DNA from: Deinococcus alpinitundrae
GTDB taxonomy: Bacteria; Deinococcota; Deinococci; Deinococcales; Deinococcaceae
DNA: 15,642 nt
Direction of reading: 5' to 3'
Assembly: GCF_009982895.1 (NCBI RefSeq)
Contig: NZ_WXZL01000046.1
Span: 1-15,642 of the forward strand
The notes beneath the pieces are model-generated. The model did not search any database. It had not been told where the DNA came from and saw only the letters and a list, made by a program, of their open reading frames with translations. The translations under genes were made by a program, and so were the position numbers. This document shows, one piece after another, positions 7,275 to 15,642 of this stretch; position 1 is the first letter of the stretch; each line of letters opens with the position of its first letter.

Positions 7275-8063
7275 CTACCCCCGCCCGAACACCTTGCCCA
7301 GCAGCTCTCCCCTCTCGCGCAGGGCCGCCTGAAATGCCGCCGCATCGTTGGCCGGACCGCTCGGCAGATTCTTGGTCTGCCCGGTCTTGGCCGCCACCTG
7401 GCCGCCGAAGCGCCGCACCCGGAACATACCGGGATGCTCCTCGAACACGGCGATCACCTCGCCCGGTTGAGCCGCCAGATGCGCGGCGTAGGTCAGCTCC
7501 TGCTCCAGCTGGGCGTGGGCAGCAGCCTCGCCCAGCTGGGTCAGCAGGCGGTCGATCAGGGCGAACACGCGGGCGGCGTAGGCGTCAACCTCGGTACGCT
7601 GCGGCAGGTAGCCCCTGTGAATGACCCGGTTGCGAAAATCGGAGCCGAGTGCCTGGGGACTCAGGAAGTCCGCCGCTTCGCCCTCGCGCCACAGATACGC
7701 CAGAGCGAAGGCCCCCAGCTGACGCTCACTCTGGGCCGAGAGCAACTTCCAGGCCGTATCTAAGCGGGCAGCGGCGGCAGTGAAATCCTCGCCTGTTCCA
7801 GCGGCGCGCTCCAGGGTGGCGGCGCGGGTATAAAACTCGAAGAAGCGCTCCAGACTTCCAGCAAAACTCGCCACCGCCTCACGGGCGTAGCCGTCCATCA
7901 GCGCCCGCGTGCCGAGATCGAACAGCATCTCGAATTTGTGCTTGCGCAGGTAGATGGTAAATCGCCCGGCGCAGTGTGGGCAGCTCAGATCATGGATACC
8001 GGAATCGGCGTACTCGGCCTGCATCTCGCGGCGGCAGTGCGGACAGGCAGCGGGAAAACGCAT
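7275..8063 (-). CDS. Zinc-ribbon protein with HEPN-like domain
   Basis: This 262-residue protein starts with a zinc ribbon: CPHC (C7, C10) and CPHC (C28, C31). A helical region follows, and at 144-149 there is RNRVIH, a match to the Rx4-6H signature of HEPN domains, in the usual setting FRNRVIHRGYLP followed by the helix DAYAARVFALIDRLL. HEPN domains are often RNases of toxins and defence systems or dimerisation modules; which applies here is unknown. No signal peptide is present, so it is cytoplasmic. The start lies 12 bases after the stop of the C39-like protease gene, so the two are probably co-transcribed. No obvious Shine-Dalgarno is present. The zinc ribbon is clear; the HEPN call rests on the motif and its surroundings and would need a profile search. 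Confidence 0.75.
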   Translation of the reverse strand: MRFPAACPHCRREMQAEYADSGIHDLSCPHCAGRFTIYLRKHKFEMLFDLGTRALMDGYAREAVASFAGSLERFFEFYTRAATLERAAGTGEDFTAAAARLDTAWKLLSAQSERQLGAFALAYLWREGEAADFLSPQALGSDFRNRVIHRGYLPQRTEVDAYAARVFALIDRLLTQLGEAAAHAQLEQELTYAAHLAAQPGEVIAVFEEHPGMFRVRRFGGQVAAKTGQTKNLPSGPANDAAAFQAALRERGELLGKVFGRG

Positions 8064-8075
8064 CGTCTGTGGCCG

Positions 8076-9161
8076 TTACTGCGGCAGCGCCTGACCGGGT
8101 TTGCTGATTAAATACACCAGCCCACCGGAGTGCGTCAGCCACAGCCGCTCGAAGACGGCGCGCGGATAGCTGCGCCGCACGCCTGCGTCGGTTGGCGCGG
8201 CCGGGTCGTTGAGCACCGGATTGCCTTGGGCATCGAAGCCCACCAGCACCATCAGGTGGCCGCTGCTCGACGGCACGGCAGCTCCCGGCAACTCGCCCGC
8301 CTTCCAGCCCAGGCTCACGCCCAGCGGAATGCCAGCGGCAAGATAGCGCTCGGCCTCGCGCAGACTCGGCAACCGGCTCACCAGGGCACGCAGGCCGTGT
8401 TCGGCGGCGAAGGCCATGTTGAAGGGCCAGTTGCCAGTGCCGTCGTAGGCAGCGTCGTAGGTCGCTTTGGCCGCTTCCAGCACCCGGATGTCCACGCCGT
8501 AATACCCCAGGATCATGCTGGTGCTGGTCGGGCTGCACCACACCTCGCCGCCGTCTTTGTAGAGCATTTGCGATCTGGGCGGCACATTCAGCAGCTTGTT
8601 CCAGGAGCTTTTGTCACCCACCGCGCCCACCGAGGCCAGCCGCTGGCTGCGGTCGGAGGTATTGAACGCCAGCAAGTTCAGGCTGGGACTCGCACCGCTG
8701 GCCCGCAAAGTCAGGCGATATTCGAAGCCTGCGGCTTTCCTGACCAGTCTCAGCGTGTCGGTCATCATCTGGCCGAAGCTGTCTTTCTGACCGTCCAGAC
8801 TCGTGCGTCCCGCCGCGCTCTGCCAGGTGCCGAACGAGTAGAACCGAACGGCCCCGGCAGGTTTGACTTCCAGCGTGAGGCTGCTTCCAGGGGGCGTCAG
8901 GGCGTTCCACGAGGGGATCAGTTCGTCGTAGGCGCTCAGCCCGATCACGCTACCGGACAGGGTCCCGAGCTTGCGGCCCGGGGCGAGCATGACCCGGCCC
9001 TGTTGCACCGTTAAGCCTTGCAACGTGGCCGCGCTGAAATCGGCGGACTGCTCCAGAACGGTGGTGGTGGACGCGGCGTTTCGCATGCTGAGGGCCAGTG
9101 TAGCGGGCGAGCAGGCCAGCAGCGCCAGGCTTGCCAGGGCAGACTTGAGCATGCCCGGCAT
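8076..9161 (-). CDS. Secreted C39-like papain-fold peptidase
   Basis: This 361-residue exported protein has an N-terminal signal, MPGMLKSALASLALLACSPATLA. A cysteine at position 17 preceded by LLA could be a lipobox, but Leu at -2 is unusual, so a normal signal peptide is also possible. A beta-rich region of unknown role spans about 30-195. The C-terminal domain is C39-like: EVWCSPTSTSMILGYYG gives the catalytic C209, GHLMVLVGFD gives H302, and NDP gives D319. It probably cleaves peptides outside the membrane; the substrate is unknown. ATG at 9152 is an alternative start: GACAAT ends 7 bases before it, which would suit a leaderless message. It follows the two-component genes on the same strand and precedes the zinc-ribbon/HEPN gene by 12 bases. 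Confidence 0.85.
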   Translation of the reverse strand: MPGMLKSALASLALLACSPATLALSMRNAASTTTVLEQSADFSAATLQGLTVQQGRVMLAPGRKLGTLSGSVIGLSAYDELIPSWNALTPPGSSLTLEVKPAGAVRFYSFGTWQSAAGRTSLDGQKDSFGQMMTDTLRLVRKAAGFEYRLTLRASGASPSLNLLAFNTSDRSQRLASVGAVGDKSSWNKLLNVPPRSQMLYKDGGEVWCSPTSTSMILGYYGVDIRVLEAAKATYDAAYDGTGNWPFNMAFAAEHGLRALVSRLPSLREAERYLAAGIPLGVSLGWKAGELPGAAVPSSSGHLMVLVGFDAQGNPVLNDPAAPTDAGVRRSYPRAVFERLWLTHSGGLVYLISKPGQALPQ

Positions 9162-9202
9162 TGTCGCGCCTGCAGGCCTGCACTTGGTGAACGACCCAAA
9201 CG

Positions 9203-9239
9203 AACGCGGGAAACAGAATTGACATCTGTTTCCCGCGTT
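9203..9239. repeat. Perfect 15-bp inverted repeat
   Basis: AACGCGGGAAACAGA (9203-9217) and its exact reverse complement (9225-9239) flank a 7-base spacer, attgaca. It lies between the response regulator stop (9332) and the C39 peptidase start (9161). Neither strand continues with a T-run, so it is not a textbook intrinsic terminator. It could still stop transcription of the regulator, protect an mRNA end, or be an operator in front of the peptidase gene. The spacer contains TTGACA on the plus strand without a matching -10. Confidence 0.85.
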
Positions 9240-9331
9240 GGAGGCAGCCAATAATGGATGGAGCGGCCCCGGGCGTTGAAGTGCAGTGGTGATGTGCAGA
9301 AGGGACAGAGGGCGAAGGTGGGGCGCGGCGC

Positions 9332-9896
9332 TCAGCCGATCAGACCCAGGGCGCGGGCGCGGCTGACGCAATCGGTGCGGTCACGGGCATCGAGCTTGGT
9401 GTAGAGGCGGGCCAGGTGGTCCTTGATGGTGTCGGGACTGACGCCCAGGCTGCGGGCAATTTCCTTGTTGCTGTAGCCCTTGGCCAGCAGCGGCAGCACG
9501 TCGCCCTCACGCGGGGTCAGGCGCGGCACCTCGACTTTGGGCAGGCGGTCGATTTCGGGGTGGGCCACAATCTCGCGCAACTGGCGGGCCAGTTCAGCAG
9601 GGGCCGTTTCCTTACTCAGGTAGCCGCGCGCGCCTGCCGAGCGGGCTGCCTGCACGATGGCCGGTTCGGCGAAGGTCGTGATCAGGACGCTCACCACGTC
9701 GGGATTGGTGGCGCGCAACTTCTCGCAGACCTCAATGCCGGTCAGGCCGGGCATCTTGACGTCGAGCAGCGCGGCGTCGGGGCGAAACTGCCGGATGGCT
9801 TCGAGGGCTTCCAAGCCGTCACTGGCCTCAGCCAGCACTTCGAAGCCCTGATCGCGCAGCGCGTACTTCAGGCCGATACGAAACAGCGGGTGGTCG

Positions 9897-9916
<20 letters not shown>
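9332..9916 (-). CDS. NarL/FixJ-type response regulator
   Basis: This 194-residue cytoplasmic transcription regulator has a receiver domain at 1-115 and a LuxR-type helix-turn-helix at 133-193. The acidic pair D7/D8, the phosphorylated D52 (ALLDVKMPG), T80 and K102 (YLSKE) are all present, so it should be phosphorylatable. The DNA-binding part reads LTPREGDVLPLLAKGYSNKEIARSLGVSPDTIKDHL; Gly replaces the commoner acidic residue in the REGDVL segment. The start at 9916 has GGAGG upstream and overlaps the end of the histidine kinase gene by 20 bases, so the two are translated together. Its targets are unknown; the protease and HEPN genes just downstream are candidates by position only. Confidence 0.93.
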
Positions 9917-10997
<1,081 letters not shown>

Positions 10998-11011
10998 CTG
11001 AGGGCAGTCTA
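10998..11011 (-). promoter_or_regulatory. -10 box TAGACT for the histidine kinase operon
   Basis: On the minus strand TAGACT (11011-11006) ends 8 bases before the ATG. The gap has no good Shine-Dalgarno, so the mRNA is probably leaderless or nearly so. Confidence 0.45.
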
Positions 11012-11027
11012 AGAAGACCCCTCTGAC

Positions 11028-11063
11028 AAAAACCCCACATTCAGGCGGCCCTCACATCGCCTG
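11028..11063 (-). terminator. Possible terminator of lepA
   Basis: On the minus strand CAGGCG and CGCCTG (11063-11058 and 11047-11042) can form a 6-bp stem with a 10-base loop, followed after about 9 bases by TTTTT (11032-11028). The distance to the T-run is larger than usual, so this is a weak call. It lies 79 bases after the lepA stop. Confidence 0.35.
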
Positions 11064-11141
11064 TCAAGCCCCCTGGCGGGCGGATTTACCGGGGGTAGGG
11101 GGTGGTCGCTGGGGCTCCCACTGTCGCAACCCGGTGGCTGC

Positions 11142-12929
<1,788 letters not shown>

Positions 12930-12941
12930 CCCTCCAGTCTA
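12930..12941 (-). promoter_or_regulatory. -10 box TAGACT for leaderless lepA
   Basis: On the minus strand TAGACT (12941-12936) is followed by GGAGGG and then the ATG. The spacing matches the other leaderless starts here. TTTGCC 16 bases upstream is a poor -35. Confidence 0.5.
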
Positions 12942-13009
12942 GCGGAGGAAGGGGGTGGGCAAATAGGAGCGGCATGCAGCGTGCTCCGGTCACTGGAGCC
13001 ACCAGCTTT

Positions 13010-13041
13010 TTGACACTGTTTTGACGTCCTACACTTAGACT
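13010..13041 (+). promoter_or_regulatory. Possible promoter of the lipoprotein gene
   Basis: A consensus -35 TTGACA lies at 13010-13015. Two -10-like boxes follow, TACACT at 13030-13035 (14-base spacer) and TAGACT at 13036-13041 (20-base spacer). Neither spacing is ideal, so which is used is unclear. A 40-50 base leader with AAGGAG would result. Confidence 0.4.
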
Positions 13042-13080
13042 CGCCTCACCGCGCCTGCCCCGCGTGTTCAAGGAGCCGGA

Positions 13081-13832
13081 ATGAAAATGCATTGGCTGCT
13101 GGCCCTCCCCTTCACTGCCCTCACCCTCGCCGCCTGTGGGCAGAAAACGACCACGCCACCGGCAAGCAAGCTCTACACCAAACTGGGTGTGATGCAAGCA
13201 GGCAAGTCAGACACCAGCAGCGAGGTCTTGGCGAAATTCGCGACCATCACCCCCACGGGGCACTGCCTGAATTGATAGACCCCAGCACGCTCGATACCTG
13301 TCAGCTCGGCAATAGTGGCAACGCCCTTACCCAATTGCTGAGTCCAGTCACGAATTCGTTTAGCGGCCCCCTCGATGCTGGCGAGGCCATCACCTTCAAG
13401 AAGAACGGTATGACTTTCGCCGCCCTCGCGCGCATGGACCTCCAGCCTCAGGCCACGCCGAATTATGTCTACGAAGCCCAAAATCTGGTGCTCAGCGGCC
13501 TGAGTGACTTGACGCTGAATATTCCCGGTGCGTCGGGCGGCTTTCCGGCGTTCAGCGACGTTCCCTTCCCCGTCCCTGCACCGGCCTTCAAGGTCACCAT
13601 GCCGACAGATTTAGGTGCCGTCACGCCGACCACGAGGTTCGCCTGGACCGGAGCCAGCAATGATCCGGCAGCGGTAGTGTTTTTGGGTGTCTTAAAGGGC
13701 GACACACCCTTCTTTTGTACCGCCCATGACGACGGCAGCTTTACCATTCTCAACGATTTCCGAGACGTTCTCAACGCTCAGAAGTTCGTTAAGGGTCCGG
13801 CTGTAGTTGTCCAGAGCATCGTTTCACCTTAA
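13081..13832 (+). pseudogene. Lipoprotein gene split by a frameshift
   Basis: The first frame encodes a lipoprotein signal, MKMHWLLALPFTALTLAAC, with lipobox LAAC and C19 as the lipidated residue; it runs to TGA at 13273-13275 (64 residues). A second frame, offset by one base, continues to TAA at 13830-13832 with about 190 residues. One extra G in the GGGG run at 13257-13260 would join them, reading TPTGALPELIDPSTLDTC, for about 250 residues. The joined protein would be anchored to the membrane and lie outside the cytoplasm. Its beta-rich body (LSGLSDLTLNIPGASGGFPAF and following) matches no family I recognise. An AAGGAG site precedes the ATG. Either a recent mutation, phase variation at a short run, or a sequencing error could explain the break; no slippery heptamer for programmed frameshifting is seen. 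Confidence 0.75.
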
Positions 13833-13856
13833 AATCAACGGCGACGCCTTGCTGGT

Positions 13857-13888
13857 TACGCAAAGCCTCAGCAGCGTAGGTAATTTTT
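13857..13888 (+). terminator. Possible terminator of the lipoprotein gene
   Basis: TACGC (13857-13861) and GCGTA (13874-13878) can pair around a 12-base loop, followed by gg and then TAATTTTT. The stem is short, so the call is tentative. Confidence 0.4.
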
Positions 13889-13919
13889 AAGCTGCCCAGC
13901 TTCACCGCTACACTGCCTC
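13889..13919 (+). promoter_or_regulatory. Leaderless -10 box and small palindrome before the DsbA-like gene
   Basis: TACACT at 13909-13914 ends 5 bases before the ATG at 13920; there is no Shine-Dalgarno. A perfect small palindrome AAGCT-gccc-AGCTT at 13889-13902 occupies the spacer region between -10 and -35 and could be an operator, but this is speculative. Confidence 0.45.
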
Positions 13920-14663
13920 ATGGCCCGCCTCAAAAAGAACCAAGTCAAACACCGCACACACGCCCGTAAGCCGCTGCCCAGAAAAAAGCGGACCTCCGGC
14001 GGCGTGGGCCTGATTATCGGTACGCTCCTCGCCGCCGTGTTGATCGCGGCGGTGGCCCTCTATCTGCGGCCCACCACTGATGGCAGCAGCGTCATTCGCT
14101 CGTTCGACCTGACCCGCCTGCCGGTGCTGGGCCAAGCCGATGCGCCCGCCACCCTGGTGGTGGTTGAGGACTTCAAGTGCCCGGCCTGCCGCGCCTTCGA
14201 GCAGGGCGTGATGCCGCAGCTGATCAGCAAATATGTGGACGGCGGCCAGCTGAAGGTGGCCTCGCTGACCTGGCCGTTTCTGGCCAAAGCACGCAACCTC
14301 CCCACCGACGACTCGCTGCTGGCTGCCGAGGCCGCCGGGTGTGTCTATAACCAGCTCGGCAGTGCCGGATACAACGACTTCAAGAAGGTGCTGTTCGGCA
14401 ACCAGGAAGATGAGACCACCGTCTGGGCCACCAGTGACAAGCTTAAGGCACTCGCCAGCGGTCTGGAGAAGCTCGATCAACCCAGTTTCGTCACCTGCCT
14501 GGACAGTAACGCGGCTAGAGCGCAGGTGCAGGCCCAGCAAAAGCAGGTCACGGCGGCAGGTGTCACATCCACACCGAGCGTATTCGTCAATGGACAGCTG
14601 ATGATGCCCACCTTCGAGGCCCTCAGTGCGGCGATCGACAACGTGGTTCCGTCCACCCCATGA
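13920..14663 (+). CDS. Membrane-anchored DsbA-like thiol oxidoreductase
   Basis: This 247-residue protein has a very basic N-terminal stretch (1-25), one membrane helix at about 28-48, and a DsbA/thioredoxin-fold domain outside the membrane. The active site is CPAC (C87, C90) in EDFKCPACRAFEQG, and TSTPSVFVNG near 220-229 holds the cis-proline next to the active site. This matches BdbD/DsbA-type proteins that form or isomerise disulfides in exported proteins. Two further cysteines (in AGCVYN and VTCLD) might form a structural disulfide. No VKOR or DsbB partner is adjacent. The start is supported by TACACT 5 bases upstream and by the basic-then-hydrophobic layout. It is convergent with the DtxR-type regulator, 23 bases away. 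Confidence 0.88.
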   Translation: MARLKKNQVKHRTHARKPLPRKKRTSGGVGLIIGTLLAAVLIAAVALYLRPTTDGSSVIRSFDLTRLPVLGQADAPATLVVVEDFKCPACRAFEQGVMPQLISKYVDGGQLKVASLTWPFLAKARNLPTDDSLLAAEAAGCVYNQLGSAGYNDFKKVLFGNQEDETTVWATSDKLKALASGLEKLDQPSFVTCLDSNAARAQVQAQQKQVTAAGVTSTPSVFVNGQLMMPTFEALSAAIDNVVPSTP

Positions 14664-14665
14664 GC

Positions 14666-14709
14666 GCGTCTACAGCATCAGAGCGTCTACGTTACAGTCA
14701 CGTAGACGC
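14666..14709. repeat. GCGTCTAC repeats and hairpin at a convergent junction
   Basis: GCGTCTAC occurs at 14666-14673 and 14683-14690, and its complement at 14702-14709. The second and third copies form a perfect 9-bp stem (GCGTCTACG 14683-14691 with CGTAGACGC 14701-14709, 9-base loop) that spans the TAG stop of the DtxR-type gene. No T-run follows on either strand. It may end transcription from both sides. Confidence 0.6.
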
Positions 14710-15373
14710 GGGACGCCACCAACAACGATAGGGTCCGCTCACCACCGCTCACCCTGAGGGTCAGGGTGCCGAAGGCCGGTTCGATTCGGCTCACACTCAC
14801 CTCTGCACCCGGCGTCAGTCCGGCGGCCATCAGGGCACGCAACTGCACCGGGTCGCTGTCGGGAACCCGGACCACCGCCGCCGAAACGCCTTTCTCCAGC
14901 TCGGTCAGGGAGCGCTCCTCGCGCACCGGCAAAGTGCCGTCAAGCATCGGAATCGGATCGCCGTGCGGGTCGTGGGTGGGATGACCCAGGAAATCGGCCA
15001 TTCGCGCTTCAAGCAGCTCACTGATCACGTGCTCGAGGCGCTCAGCTTCCTCGTGGACTTCGTCGAGCGGGTAGCCCAGCGCCCGGTGCAGGTAGGTTTC
15101 AATCAAGCGGTGGTGACGCACGATTTCCAACGCGGTCCGCTCGCCGTCTGCCGTTAGCACTGCACCCTGGTAGGCTGTATGTTGCACCAGACCAAGTTCC
15201 GAGAGCTTACGCAGCATGCCAGTGGCGCTGGCAGGCGTCACTTTCATCGCCCCAGCCAACGCCTGGGTGTTGACCCGCCGATCTTGCTCGCTCAGAACAT
15301 AGAGCTGCTTGAGATAGTCCTGGGCCGAACGAGAGAGGACGGGCGGCTCGGTCAGCAGTTCGCTCGGAGACAT
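14687..15373 (-). CDS. DtxR/MntR-family metal-dependent transcriptional regulator
   Basis: This 228-residue repressor-type protein senses Mn(II) or Fe(II). A winged helix at about 12-76 contains the recognition part [19 protein letters not shown] dimerisation/metal-binding domain follows at about 80-145: HHRLIETYL with H87/H88 and E92, and [10 protein letters not shown] with E111, E114 and H115. The last three correspond to C102-E105-H106 of DtxR; Glu in place of the Cys is the MntR-like state and favours manganese. A C-terminal SH3/FeoA-like domain fills about 150-226, as in IdeR and DtxR but not in short MntR proteins. D. radiodurans has a related regulator that controls manganese uptake. 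The start has TAAAAT 6 bases upstream and no Shine-Dalgarno; a DtxR-like palindrome overlaps this promoter. Confidence 0.9.
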   Translation of the reverse strand: MSPSELLTEPPVLSRSAQDYLKQLYVLSEQDRRVNTQALAGAMKVTPASATGMLRKLSELGLVQHTAYQGAVLTADGERTALEIVRHHRLIETYLHRALGYPLDEVHEEAERLEHVISELLEARMADFLGHPTHDPHGDPIPMLDGTLPVREERSLTELEKGVSAAVVRVPDSDPVQLRALMAAGLTPGAEVSVSRIEPAFGTLTLRVSGGERTLSLLVASRVYVTVT

Positions 15374-15407
15374 GAAAGTATTTTAGGTAAAGCTAAACCG
15401 AAATCAA
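15374..15407 (-). promoter_or_regulatory. Promoter and likely operator of the DtxR-type gene
   Basis: On the minus strand a -35 TTGATT (15407-15402), a 16-base spacer, and a -10 TAAAAT (15385-15380) end 6 bases before the ATG. A perfect inverted repeat TTTAG-N6-CTAAA (15382-15397) overlaps the -10. Its plus strand, TTAGGTAAAGCTAA, matches 11 of 14 positions of the DtxR/IdeR box core TTAGGTTAGCCTAA as I recall it. Binding there would block the promoter, which suggests self-repression by metal-loaded regulator. Confidence 0.65.
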
Positions 15408-15464
15408 TGAGAACTGGCAGCGCATTTCGAACCGTCCCGAGCGAGTTTCACAAGAGGGAGAGTC

Positions 15465-15503
15465 AATAAAAAAGGACCCACAACAGTTAAGTTGTGGGTC
15501 CTT
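15465..15503 (-). terminator. Strong intrinsic terminator of the 16S rRNA gene
   Basis: On the minus strand a perfect 13-bp stem, AAGGACCCACAAC with GTTGTGGGTCCTT and a 6-base loop, runs into TTTTTTATT. It starts about 43 bases beyond the mature 16S 3' end and protects the DtxR-type gene from rRNA read-through. Confidence 0.92.
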
Positions 15504-15545
15504 AGGGAAACAGTCTTCATCAGCGAGTTTATGAGGAGCAAAGAT

Positions 15546-15642
<97 letters not shown>

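Noticed and set aside
9219..9255. A plus-strand promoter with TTGACA at 9219-9224
   Set aside because: The hexamer lies in the loop of the palindrome, no -10 is found 16-18 bases downstream, and no plus-strand gene follows.
11042..11070. A second kinase-operon promoter with TTGACA near 11067
   Set aside because: The hexamer at -10 distance (CTGAAT) matches only half the consensus and would give a leader of no obvious use; the TAGACT box is closer to the pattern seen elsewhere.
13081..13832. Programmed -1 frameshifting in the lipoprotein gene
   Set aside because: No X XXY YYZ slippery heptamer in the reading phase and no clear stimulating structure; a lost G in the GGGG run explains the break more simply.

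Overview
The window looks like chromosomal DNA from a Deinococcus-type bacterium. It is GC-rich throughout. Many start codons have no Shine-Dalgarno site but sit 5 to 8 bases after a TANNNT box (TAGACT, TAAACT, TACACT, TAAAAT), the leaderless arrangement well known in Deinococcus. The last bases are the 3' end of a 16S rRNA gene, followed at once by its own terminator, so the 16S gene is not joined to 23S/5S; such splitting is known in the Deinococcus-Thermus group. No phage, insertion sequence, CRISPR array or tRNA was seen. The genus is an inference.

Layout: 1-2000 holds luxS (-), lspA (+), rpmB (-) and a GlsB/YeaQ-type small membrane protein (-), with terminators between them. 2000-4400 holds a structured leader and the translationally coupled threonine pair thrC-thrB (+). 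4390-6413 is a solitary cytoplasmic molybdopterin oxidoreductase (-), divergent from an alpha/beta hydrolase (+, 6481-7266). Four minus-strand genes follow at 7275-10997. In transcription order they are a histidine kinase, an overlapping NarL/LuxR-type response regulator, a perfect 15-bp inverted repeat, a secreted C39-like protease and a zinc-ribbon/HEPN protein. lepA (-) fills 11142-12929. A frameshifted lipoprotein gene (+), a membrane-anchored DsbA-like thiol oxidoreductase (+), a DtxR/MntR-type metal regulator (-) with an operator over its own promoter, and the 16S rRNA end (-) complete the window.

Most genes are housekeeping: AI-2/methyl cycle, lipoprotein maturation, ribosome, threonine synthesis, translation factor, extracytoplasmic thiol chemistry and metal homeostasis. 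The least explained parts are the hairpin in front of thrC that buries part of its ribosome-binding site, the kinase/regulator/C39/HEPN stretch with its large palindrome, and the broken lipoprotein gene. No clearly new multi-gene system can be demonstrated from sequence alone.
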